Assembly (NCBI GenBank): GCA_017550775.1
Contig: JAFZOA010000735.1
Location: 1-54,106, forward strand
Direction of reading: 5' to 3'
DNA length: 54,106 nucleotides
Origin: Ruminiclostridium sp.
GTDB taxonomy: Bacteria > Bacillota_A > Clostridia > Oscillospirales > Ruminococcaceae
Part shown: piece after piece, positions 41,698-49,142 of the stretch
How positions within the stretch are numbered: position 1 is the first letter of the stretch
How the letters are laid out: each line of letters begins with the position of its first letter
Translations under genes and position numbers: made by a program
Notes under the pieces: generated by a model
What the model saw: only the letters and a program-made list of their open reading frames with translations
What the model was told of the DNA's origin: nothing
Databases searched by the model: none

Positions 41698-44510
41698 TGC
41701 CGAGGATAATTGTATCGAGCCGCTATCTCAAACCCGGAACGACCGAAAAGCGCGGCGGTCTTGTCAAATATATTGCTACGAGAGAATCCGTGGAGATGTA
41801 TTCCCCGCAGAGCAGCGGCATACCTGTTACAAAAAATCAGACGGAGCTTGTCGCAAAGCTGCTTGAAATGTTTCCGAGCGAACGCTCCTCACATGAGTAC
41901 GCTGACTACAAGACGAGTCCTACAAAGGAGAACGCCTCGGAACTGATAACCGAGATACTCGAACGCAATGCTGACAGGCTCACCGACCGTGAGATGCTCG
42001 TCAAATATATTTCCGAGCGCCCCGGCGTTGAGAAAATCGGTAAGCATGGATTGTTTTCCGCCGACAAGGGTGAGGTCGATCTGAACGAGGCGAAAGCTAT
42101 CGTTGCAAACCATGACGGGAATGTGTGGACGAATGTCGTGTCACTCAGGCGCGAGGACGCGGAGCGACTCGGGTACACTACCCCGCAGGCATGGCAGAAC
42201 CTTGTGCTTAAAAATCTTGATAAGATCGCACAGGCTCATAAGATAAAGCTCGTTCATCTTCGGTGGTACGCCGCGTTTCACAATACTGCTCACCACCCGC
42301 ACATTCATCTGCTGGTGTACTCGACAGACCCGACCGAAGGTTACATGACCGAACACGGTATCGAAATGCTGAAAAGTTCGTTTGCAAATATGATCTTCCA
42401 TGATGAACTGAATGAGGTATATCAGAAACAGACACAGGTGCGCGATGATCTCCGTGCCGAGGCGAAGCGTAAGATGCGGGAACTGTTCTCGGAGATACAG
42501 AGCCACATCATCAATCCGCAGCTCGAAGCATTGATACAGAAACTCTCCCAGCAGCTACAGACAGCGAAAGGCAAAAAGGTGTATGGGTACTTGCAGCCGC
42601 AGGTCAAAAAGACTGTCGATGATATTGTCGTTATGCTCTCCGCAGACCCTACGATCAAAAAGATGTATGATGAGTGGTGTCGGCTCGAGCAGGAGAAGTA
42701 CAATACATACACCAATGCTGTCAAGCAATTCCCTCCGCTTCACGAAAACAAAGTTTTCAAGCCTGTCAAGAATAGCGTGATAAATGCGGTGCTTGAAATG
42801 TCGCATACGCTTGAATCTGCCGAGTGCGATATCAAGGAAGATGATGCTCTGCCGGAACCGGAGATGAGCGTAGAACCGTACGGTGTCGAAATACCGGACG
42901 GGGATTTTATTCCTCAAGCGGATGAGTTGCCGAGAGGTCGGCAGAACTACTACGCAAGGTGGTCTGATGGATACAGAGAGGCTCGTGTTTTGATATGGTC
43001 GGAGGATTCCGATTACTCTAAAGCATACGAGTTGCTAAAGCCCGAAGCAAATGACGGCAATGTGCTTGCGATATATGAGCTTGCAAAGATGTACGCCCGC
43101 GGCTTTCTCGGTGATGAAAACAAGAAAGTCGCCGAGCAATATTACAAGACTGCGCTCGCGGGTTTCATTGAGGTTGAGAAATCGGCAGATAAGATGAAAC
43201 CGTTCTTCCAGTACCGCATAGGTGCGATGTACAATTACGGTCAGGGTACGAAGCAGGACTACACAGAGGCGTTCAAATGGTTTTGCAGCTCTGCCGCTGC
43301 CGGAAATCAGTATGCGATGTTCGCGCTCGGCAATCTCTACTATTACGGCAAGGGCGTGGAAAAAGATGTCGCAAAGGCATTCCATTGGTATCGTGAGTCT
43401 GCGGAGAAGAACAATGCTTACGCGGCGTATATGACAGCACGAATGCTGCAGAACGGCACAGGCACTGAAAAGAACACCGAGCAAGCCGAGAAATACTACA
43501 AGACAGCATACGAGGGCTTCCGCTCTATGGAAGTAAACACGAAGGACGGCGACCTGTTGTATAAGCTGGGTGTTATGACCATGAACGGTATAGGGTGCGA
43601 TGCTGATAAAAACGCAGGTGCCGAGTACCTTCGCAGGGGTGCGGAGCTAAAGAACGCGCACGTGATGTGTGAGTACGGAAAGCTGCTTGTTGAAGGAAAG
43701 GCAATCCCGAAAGACACCGACCGTGGCGTAACAATGCTCGACGAGGCGGCGGTAACGAATGAGAACGCTCGATATTATCTCGGCAAGCTGTTCCTCAAGG
43801 GCGAGTATGTATATCCGAATTTTGATCTGGCGATTGCGTTGTTCCATACCTGCGGCGATAACCCATACGCTAAATATGCGCTCGGAAAGATATACCTTGA
43901 CGGACGGTACGCGGCTAAAGACATTGTGCTTGCCGAGCAATACTTACTGCAAGCCGCGGAGCATGAACTTGACTTTGCGGAATACGCTCTCGGAAAGCTG
44001 TATCTCGATGAATCCGTCAGGCGGTTCGATCTTGCGGAAGAATACTTGAACAGAGCAGCGAGACACGGCAACGAGTTCGCTATGTACCGTCTTGCAAAGC
44101 TGTATCTGAGCGGCGATATACCGCTGAACACCGAGAAGGCTGTGGAGTGGTTGCAGAAAGCCGCCGACAAGCTGAGTACAGCGGCTTATGCTCTCGGTAA
44201 GCTGTATATGTTTGGTAAAGAAGTTCCGCAGGACAGAGAGCTTGCTGTGTATTGGCTGACGCGGGCATCGGATATGGGAAACGAGCTTGCACAACACTTG
44301 CTTGAACACATAGACAGTTTCGAGCATTCCCGCGTTCAGAATGCATACATGAATATGCTGCTGGCATTCGCTCGTCTCATAAGAGAGAATTATGATCGGA
44401 CGGATCGTAACTTGCGTATGCAAACGGACAAGAAGCTCCGAGTGGCTATACGCAGGAAGAAACAGGCTCTCGGTATCAAGGAAGATCATACTATTCAACC
44501 GAAACAGTAG
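41697..44510 (+). CDS. MOBP-type relaxase fused to Sel1 repeats
   Basis: The 937-aa protein starts RIIVSSRYLKPGTTEKRGGL then VKYIATRESVEMY, as in the ICE MobP3-like relaxases. The His motif is HNTAHHPHIHLLVYS (metal-binding His cluster, ~200), and the nicking Tyr is probably in the N-terminal region. A coiled-coil linker covers ~245-345. Residues ~430-890 are about a dozen Sel1/TPR-like repeats (AMFALGNLYYYGKGVEKDVA, AKYALGKIYLDGRYAAKDIV). Relaxase nicks oriT and leads the strand into the recipient. The Sel1 array suggests a protein-docking surface, for example for coupling protein or travelling cargo. No Met tail. Confidence 0.9.
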   Translation: MPRIIVSSRYLKPGTTEKRGGLVKYIATRESVEMYSPQSSGIPVTKNQTELVAKLLEMFPSERSSHEYADYKTSPTKENASELITEILERNADRLTDREMLVKYISERPGVEKIGKHGLFSADKGEVDLNEAKAIVANHDGNVWTNVVSLRREDAERLGYTTPQAWQNLVLKNLDKIAQAHKIKLVHLRWYAAFHNTAHHPHIHLLVYSTDPTEGYMTEHGIEMLKSSFANMIFHDELNEVYQKQTQVRDDLRAEAKRKMRELFSEIQSHIINPQLEALIQKLSQQLQTAKGKKVYGYLQPQVKKTVDDIVVMLSADPTIKKMYDEWCRLEQEKYNTYTNAVKQFPPLHENKVFKPVKNSVINAVLEMSHTLESAECDIKEDDALPEPEMSVEPYGVEIPDGDFIPQADELPRGRQNYYARWSDGYREARVLIWSEDSDYSKAYELLKPEANDGNVLAIYELAKMYARGFLGDENKKVAEQYYKTALAGFIEVEKSADKMKPFFQYRIGAMYNYGQGTKQDYTEAFKWFCSSAAAGNQYAMFALGNLYYYGKGVEKDVAKAFHWYRESAEKNNAYAAYMTARMLQNGTGTEKNTEQAEKYYKTAYEGFRSMEVNTKDGDLLYKLGVMTMNGIGCDADKNAGAEYLRRGAELKNAHVMCEYGKLLVEGKAIPKDTDRGVTMLDEAAVTNENARYYLGKLFLKGEYVYPNFDLAIALFHTCGDNPYAKYALGKIYLDGRYAAKDIVLAEQYLLQAAEHELDFAEYALGKLYLDESVRRFDLAEEYLNRAARHGNEFAMYRLAKLYLSGDIPLNTEKAVEWLQKAADKLSTAAYALGKLYMFGKEVPQDRELAVYWLTRASDMGNELAQHLLEHIDSFEHSRVQNAYMNMLLAFARLIRENYDRTDRNLRMQTDKKLRVAIRRKKQALGIKEDHTIQPKQ

Positions 44511-44514
44511 GAAG

Positions 44515-44787
44515 GTGATTTATGCGCTGACAAGAAAAGATATTTATTTCTGTGACTTACAGCACAGAGCGGTTGCGGTGTATTTGTATCTCTGTGACCG
44601 AGCCGATAAGGACGGTAAATGCTTTCCGTCCGTGTCAACGATAGCGGCGGACTTGAAGTTTTCCAAGAGTACGGTCAAACGCGCTCTTGCCGACCTTGAG
44701 TCTGCCGATTTTATTCGGCACGAACGACGATACAGAGTGCGGGGTGGAAACTCCTCAAATATGTATTATATTGCACGACCGCCTTAA
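44515..44787 (+). CDS. Winged-helix (helix-turn-helix) protein
   Basis: The ~90-aa protein reads TRKDIYFCDLQHRAVAVYLY then CFPSVSTIAADLKFSKSTVKRALADLE and FIRHERRYRVRGG. This is a GntR/Rep-type winged helix common in ICE replication or mobilisation regions. Start choice is unclear. GTG 44515 overlaps the SD GGAAGG; CTG 44527 has better spacing and gives M-T-R-K-D-I-Y-F; ATG 44522 is out of frame and meets TGA after one codon. Position 44515 is the outer limit. It may regulate or initiate replication of the element. Confidence 0.75.
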   Translation: MIYALTRKDIYFCDLQHRAVAVYLYLCDRADKDGKCFPSVSTIAADLKFSKSTVKRALADLESADFIRHERRYRVRGGNSSNMYYIARPP

Positions 44788-44915
44788 AAAAGCAGAATCC
44801 ACTCCGTGGGATAACTATGTCTCGCAGGTGGACTATGGGTAGGTTCATCATGAACCGAGAAAGCTAAGAAACCAAGATAACAATCTAATCAACACGAAAA
44901 GAAAGAGTGATTTAT
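44788..44915 (+). other. Non-coding region with two palindromes
   Basis: Between the winged-helix gene and the primase there is no credible frame. It contains CCAC-TCC-GTGG (44799-44809) and the perfect inverted repeat GGTTCAT-C-ATGAACC (44842-44856). These could be binding sites for the upstream winged-helix protein or part of an origin. No promoter is evident. Confidence 0.4.
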
Positions 44916-46340
44916 ATGGCAGAGTTTATTCCATTCACGGACGATGATAAGCTGAGAGCATCCTCTGTCGATCTTGTATCATTTTTGCAGAGCCGAGGTG
45001 AACAACTCAAACGCTTGGGGCATGACTACAAGCTGATCTATACGGACGGCGGCGGTGTTCACGACAGCATCATGATACGCGGAAACCATTGGTACGATCA
45101 CAAGAATCAGGTCGGAGGTGGCCCGATAAAGTTCATGCGTGAGTATTATGGAATGACATATCAGGACGCAATGCTCTCTCTGCTCGGTGGGTACAACAAC
45201 AGAGCTTCTCCCGATAAAGCACCGATAAAACTTTCATCGAAGATAGAATATGAGCGCAAACCGTTCAAGCTTCCCGAGCCAAACGACAATATGCGACGGG
45301 CGTTTGCGTATCTTACAAAACAGCGTTTTATTGCGCCGGATGTCATTTCATTCTTCGCTCATAAGGGTACGATCTACGAGGACAAGACTCACCACAATGT
45401 CGTGTTCGTGGGCATGGACGAGGACGGTGTACCGAAGCAGGCTCACGCCCGGTCAACGCTGTCCTTCGGCAGTACATTCCGAATCACGGTCGAGGGCTCG
45501 GACACAAAGTACAGCTTCGCGCACTTCGGCTGGAACGATACCCTGTATGTGTTTGAGGCTCCGATAGATCTGCTGTCGTACATCACGCTGCACCCGCAGA
45601 ACTGGCAGGACAGCAGCTACATAGCGATGAACGGTGTGTATGAGAGCGCGGTGCTGAACGCTCTGGAAACACGCCCGCAACTCGACAACATCGTACTGTG
45701 TACAGACAACGACGAAGGCGGCATCGAAGCTGTGGAACGCATTTCGGATATCCTCGCGGAGAACGGATTCACAAGCATATACCGCGATTGTCCGCAGTAT
45801 AAAGACTGGAACGAGGACTTGAAAGCCATGAACGGGATAGAGCCGCTCCCCGCTGTTCCTCACAAGAGGATAGAACTGTACGGTATGACCGTCGGCGAGG
45901 CTCGGTTCCGTCCGCATGATATGTACAAGACTGCCGATATCTTACAGACCGCCATACACAGCGGAGATTACCGTTACGCTGCCGAGATCGCACTGTCGGC
46001 ATCAGCACTGCTGTCTAAGGTATTCGCTGAACCGCATGACGCGGAAAAGTTGTTTGTACTCCTGCAAAGAAAGGCGGTCAACGGTTACAAGGCATACACC
46101 GATAAGGGCAGGATGAATTCAAAACTTGATGATCTGCGGAACGCTATCCGTGAAGTTTCTGCGGAGCTTCGCAGAAACTCGGCTTGTACTATCGACGAAA
46201 TGCGGGAGCTTGCCAAAAAGCTGTACAATGCCGCTGATCTTGCGTTTAGATGCAGAACGGAACAGCTTGTACAGGAAACGCAGAATAACAATCTTACAGA
46301 AACGGAGGAAGAACAACCGTGGATGGAAATATCTATGTAG
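44916..46340 (+). CDS. Toprim/DUF3991-type primase-like protein with IxM tail
   Basis: ATG 44916 follows AAAGAGTGA. The 474-aa protein has an N-terminal DUF3991-like region (VSFLQSRGEQLKRLGHDYKL, GNHWYDHKNQVGGGPIKFMR), then a Toprim domain with the catalytic Glu in YVFEAPIDLLSY and the acidic LCTDNDEGGIEA. Such proteins are thought to prime the complementary strand after transfer and are candidates to travel with DNA, as known for other conjugative primases. The C-terminus (NNLTETEEEQPWMEISM) is acidic and carries the [M/L/I]xM tail. That a primase has this tail supports the transfer hypothesis. Confidence 0.85.
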   Translation: MAEFIPFTDDDKLRASSVDLVSFLQSRGEQLKRLGHDYKLIYTDGGGVHDSIMIRGNHWYDHKNQVGGGPIKFMREYYGMTYQDAMLSLLGGYNNRASPDKAPIKLSSKIEYERKPFKLPEPNDNMRRAFAYLTKQRFIAPDVISFFAHKGTIYEDKTHHNVVFVGMDEDGVPKQAHARSTLSFGSTFRITVEGSDTKYSFAHFGWNDTLYVFEAPIDLLSYITLHPQNWQDSSYIAMNGVYESAVLNALETRPQLDNIVLCTDNDEGGIEAVERISDILAENGFTSIYRDCPQYKDWNEDLKAMNGIEPLPAVPHKRIELYGMTVGEARFRPHDMYKTADILQTAIHSGDYRYAAEIALSASALLSKVFAEPHDAEKLFVLLQRKAVNGYKAYTDKGRMNSKLDDLRNAIREVSAELRRNSACTIDEMRELAKKLYNAADLAFRCRTEQLVQETQNNNLTETEEEQPWMEISM

Positions 46341-46474
46341 AGATCGAAGTCCCGCCGCAGTACGCCGAACTGCTTGAACAGCAGGCTGCGGAACGCGGAG
46401 TCTCGGCAGAGGAAATAGTCACACAGGCTATTCGTAACATGATCGAAAGGAGTATCGCAAATGCCGGAAAATGA
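46319..46474 (+). CDS. Very small ribbon-helix-helix-like protein, 51 aa
   Basis: GTG 46319 lies about ten bases after GGAGG and overlaps the primase end. The product DGNIYVEIEVPPQYAELLEQ continues with RGVSAEEIVTQAIRNMIERS. This is a strand followed by two helices, as in ribbon-helix-helix DNA-binding proteins. The stop overlaps the start of the next ribbon-helix-helix gene, so three genes are coupled. No family name is secure. Confidence 0.6.
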   Translation: MDGNIYVEIEVPPQYAELLEQQAAERGVSAEEIVTQAIRNMIERSIANAGK

Positions 46475-46919
46475 GAAGAAAGGCATAACTGTTAAGATCG
46501 ACGCACAGCTTCATGCGCAGGTCAAGGAATTCGTTGAAGCAAACGGTTTAACAATGGCTGAGTTCGTCTCCAAAGCACTGGACGATGAGCTTCACCCGAA
46601 GATGACACAGGAGGTAAACAGCATGGAAACAAAAACATTAGCATTTCAGGTGCCGGTACAGCTTTTTAATCAGATCAAGGAGTATCTGAACCGCCACAAC
46701 ATGACGCAGAAGGAGTTCGTTATCGGGCTGATAACCACAGAGCTTGAGCGTGATATGGCGCTCCGCAACGGCGAGACCGAGGAACAGGGTTCTTCCGACG
46801 AGCAGGAAGAAGAAACAGAGGACGATGACATCGATGAAGATGAGGAAGAAGAACTCGACGACGAGGAATACGAAGATGAGGATATAGACGAGAGCGAAGA
46901 TCAGTCTCTCGGAATGTGA
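46461..46919 (+). CDS. Double ribbon-helix-helix-like protein, acidic tail, LxM end
   Basis: The 152-aa protein has two similar units: GITVKIDAQLHAQVKEFVEA then LTMAEFVSKALDDEL (~8-45), and LAFQVPVQLFNQIKEYLNRH then MTQKEFVIGLITTELERDM (~55-95). The rest is an extremely acidic tail (~100-152, Asp/Glu runs) ending SEDQSLGM, the [M/L/I]xM motif. A DNA-binding pair of RHH units with an acidic tail could dock on relaxosome DNA and on the coupling protein encoded immediately downstream. Confidence 0.75.
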   Translation: MPENEKKGITVKIDAQLHAQVKEFVEANGLTMAEFVSKALDDELHPKMTQEVNSMETKTLAFQVPVQLFNQIKEYLNRHNMTQKEFVIGLITTELERDMALRNGETEEQGSSDEQEEETEDDDIDEDEEEELDDEEYEDEDIDESEDQSLGM

Positions 46920-46929
46920 GTGACTGGGT

Positions 46930-48714
46930 TTGTCACCGATAGTTATTCTTGTTATTGTCGGAGGCGCAATGCTGCTCGTTATGGGCGGCATTGCCGTTCT
47001 CGGTGATATGGGCTCAATGAAGTCCTTCAAGCTGAAACAGGTCGGCAACGGTCAGCACGGCACGGCTCGCTTCGCAACCAAAGGCGAAGTCGATAAGACT
47101 TACAAGCATATACGCTATACACCGGAGCTGTGGCGAAATGGTGATGACCTCCCGAATGCGGACGGTCTGATCGTAGGCTGTAATGAAGTCGCCGGACAGA
47201 TGACTGCGCTGGTCGATGACGCGGATATTCATACGCTCATGATCGGTGCGTCCGGTGTCGGCAAGACCGCAAACTTCCTCTACCCGAACATCGAATACTG
47301 CTGCGCGGCGGGAATGTCGTTCGTCACCTCGGACAGCAAGGGCGACCTCTATCGTAACACAGCGACCATTGCCGAGAAATACTACGGCTACAATATTTCC
47401 GTGATCGACCTGCGTAATCCTACCCGCAGCAGCGGATACAATATGCTTTACCTCGTCAACAAGTACATGGATATGTACAAGGAACACGGAAAACTTGAAT
47501 ACAAGGCAAAGGCCGAGAAGTATGCCAAGATCACCGCCAAGACGATCATCAGTGCGGGCGGCGACACTTCAAGCATGGGTCAGAACGCATACTTCTATGA
47601 AGCCGCCGAGGGCCTGATAACCGCCGTGATACTTATCATCGCGGAGTTCTGCGAACCGGAAAAGCGGCATATCATCAGCGTGTTCAAGCTGATTCAAGAC
47701 CTTCTCGCACCGTCTAACATTAAGGGAAAGACCAAGTTCAAGCTGCTCATGGATAAGCTCCCGAGTGAGCATAAGGCTCGGTGGTATGCGGGTGCGGCTC
47801 TCAACTCATCGGATCAGGCAATGAACAGCGTTATGTCAACGGCAATGTCCCGCCTGAACGCATTTCTCGATTCCGAGCTTGAACAGCTTCTCTGCTTTGA
47901 TTCCTCGATAGATGTCGAGAAGTTCTGCAAGGAGAAATCTGCGATATACATGGTCTTGCCGGAGGAAGATCCAACGAAATATTTCCTCATATCGCTGATA
48001 TTTCAGCAGCTATACCGCGAAATGCTCACGATAGCGGACGAGAAAGGCGGTCAGCTCGACAAGCGCGTGATGTTCTTCATGGATGAGATCGGAACGCTTC
48101 CGAAGATAGAAGGTCTGGAAATGGTGTTCTCTGCTGCGCGCTCCCGAAAGATATCCATTGTGGCGATAATCCAGTCGCTCGCGCAGTTTGAAAAGACATA
48201 CGGCAAAGAGGGTGCGGAGATCATCGTGGACAACTGCCAATGTACGCTGTTCGGCTCATTCGCTCCCAACAGCAAGACCGCAGAAGCTATGTCTGCGAAT
48301 CTCGGCAAGCAGACTGTTCTCTCAGGAACGCTAACCCGAACTGCCGGACGCGACGGGAACAACCGACAGCTACAAATGATCGAGCGTCCGCTCATGACAG
48401 TGGACGAGCTCAAATCTATGCCGAAAGGTCACTTCGTTGTTATGAAAACAGGTTGTCACCCGATGAAAACTATTCTCAAGCTGTTCTTCAAGTGGGGTAT
48501 AAAGTTCGAGAACAAGTACTCCATTCCCGAGAAAGCCGAGCGAAAGGTTTATTACTGCGATGCCGCGGAGGTCGAGAGGGCTATCATCGTGAAGTTCGGG
48601 ATAATTGATCCCAATCCGATGCCTGACGCTATGTCGCAGAAGCGTATGCCGTTGCAAAACAAGGTCAAGACACAGAAACAAAAGCAGACTTTTATTGTCG
48701 ATGATGAAGAATGA
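46930..48714 (+). CDS. virD4: VirD4/TraG-family T4SS coupling protein
   Basis: TTG 46930 gives 594 aa with one N-terminal membrane segment and HGTARFATKGEV, then Walker A IGASGVGKTANFLYPNIEY (~105), SFVTSDSKGDLYRNTA, Walker B RVMFFMDEIGTLPKIEGLE, and AIIQSLAQFEKTYG. These are hallmarks of VirD4/TraG coupling proteins, which select DNA and protein substrates and pump them to the channel. The C-terminus has a Lys/Gln-rich tail (NKVKTQKQKQTFIVDDEE). The SD is weak, so initiation may be coupled to the preceding gene. It is the last ICE-type gene seen. A hairpin follows. Confidence 0.94.
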   Translation: MSPIVILVIVGGAMLLVMGGIAVLGDMGSMKSFKLKQVGNGQHGTARFATKGEVDKTYKHIRYTPELWRNGDDLPNADGLIVGCNEVAGQMTALVDDADIHTLMIGASGVGKTANFLYPNIEYCCAAGMSFVTSDSKGDLYRNTATIAEKYYGYNISVIDLRNPTRSSGYNMLYLVNKYMDMYKEHGKLEYKAKAEKYAKITAKTIISAGGDTSSMGQNAYFYEAAEGLITAVILIIAEFCEPEKRHIISVFKLIQDLLAPSNIKGKTKFKLLMDKLPSEHKARWYAGAALNSSDQAMNSVMSTAMSRLNAFLDSELEQLLCFDSSIDVEKFCKEKSAIYMVLPEEDPTKYFLISLIFQQLYREMLTIADEKGGQLDKRVMFFMDEIGTLPKIEGLEMVFSAARSRKISIVAIIQSLAQFEKTYGKEGAEIIVDNCQCTLFGSFAPNSKTAEAMSANLGKQTVLSGTLTRTAGRDGNNRQLQMIERPLMTVDELKSMPKGHFVVMKTGCHPMKTILKLFFKWGIKFENKYSIPEKAERKVYYCDAAEVERAIIVKFGIIDPNPMPDAMSQKRMPLQNKVKTQKQKQTFIVDDEE

Positions 48715-48718
48715 GAAA

Positions 48719-48758
48719 CTCCCGGACTGTACGGATATGTGCGGTTCGGGAGATTTTA
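48719..48758. terminator. Hairpin between convergent virD4 and GG-leader genes
   Basis: CTCCCGGAC (48719-48727) pairs with GTTCGGGAG (48744-48752), followed on the plus strand by ATTTTAG and on the minus strand by TTTCTCATTC. Both T tracts are weak, so it may be a shared bidirectional terminator. Confidence 0.5.
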
Positions 48759-48775
48759 GTTATTGTCTGAAACTG

Positions 48776-49126
48776 TCAGTAATTAAGGCTGAGCGGCTCG
48801 CCGTCGGAGCTGTAAATAGTATCTCCGAGTGTGAAGAAGTACTTCTGAGCGGCGCGGCAGAAAAACATAGATTTGTCGCCGAGACTTGTGCTCATTACAT
48901 ACTTTGTCTGTATCAATTCATGGTCGCAGTAGCAGTACGGGCAATATCCGTGAAAATATCTTTCGATCTTGAACAGATCGGATACATCGTCCCAATCATC
49001 GGGAACAAACTGTATCTCTCCGCCCGACACGCTTTCAAGCTGTTCGGGATCCAACTCGGCATCACCTTCCGTGGGCTCTTTTCCGAGCTTGGTAAGGGCA
49101 GCAAGTTTTTCTTTTGATAATGCCAT
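48776..49126 (-). CDS. Peptide with double-glycine leader, possible RiPP precursor
   Basis: ATG 49126 follows AGGAGAAC. The 116-aa product starts MALSKEKLAALTKLGKEPTE and has LDPEQLESVSGG-E near residues 25-36, a GG-type leader as used by class II lanthipeptides and other peptides exported by C39 peptidase transporters. The following ~80 residues are large for a lanthipeptide core and contain HGYCPYCYCDHELI and later MFFCRAAQKYFF (four Cys), an arrangement that could bind zinc or form rings. It is 16 bases after the surface protein stop, so they share an operon. It may be the substrate of the divergent LanM, or an unrelated GG-leader protein. Confidence 0.6.
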   Translation of the reverse strand: MALSKEKLAALTKLGKEPTEGDAELDPEQLESVSGGEIQFVPDDWDDVSDLFKIERYFHGYCPYCYCDHELIQTKYVMSTSLGDKSMFFCRAAQKYFFTLGDTIYSSDGEPLSLNY

Positions 49127-49142
49127 AATCTGTTCTCCTGTA

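Larger units (their letters stand above)
8577..48714. mobile_element. Putative ~40-kb integrative conjugative element
   Basis: The region carries a relaxase, a VirD4 coupling protein, VirB2/B3/B4/B6-like channel genes, a Toprim primase, SpoVG, DUF4314, DUF3846 and anti-restriction genes. This gene set is typical of clostridial ICEs. Nearly every gene is on the plus strand and tightly packed. The left edge is placed at the tRNA-Pro 3' end by inference. The right edge is placed after the coupling protein, where gene direction changes, and is uncertain. No integrase, excisionase or direct att repeat was found. The element may extend past the window, with the lanthipeptide genes as cargo, or it may have lost its integrase. 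Confidence 0.65.
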
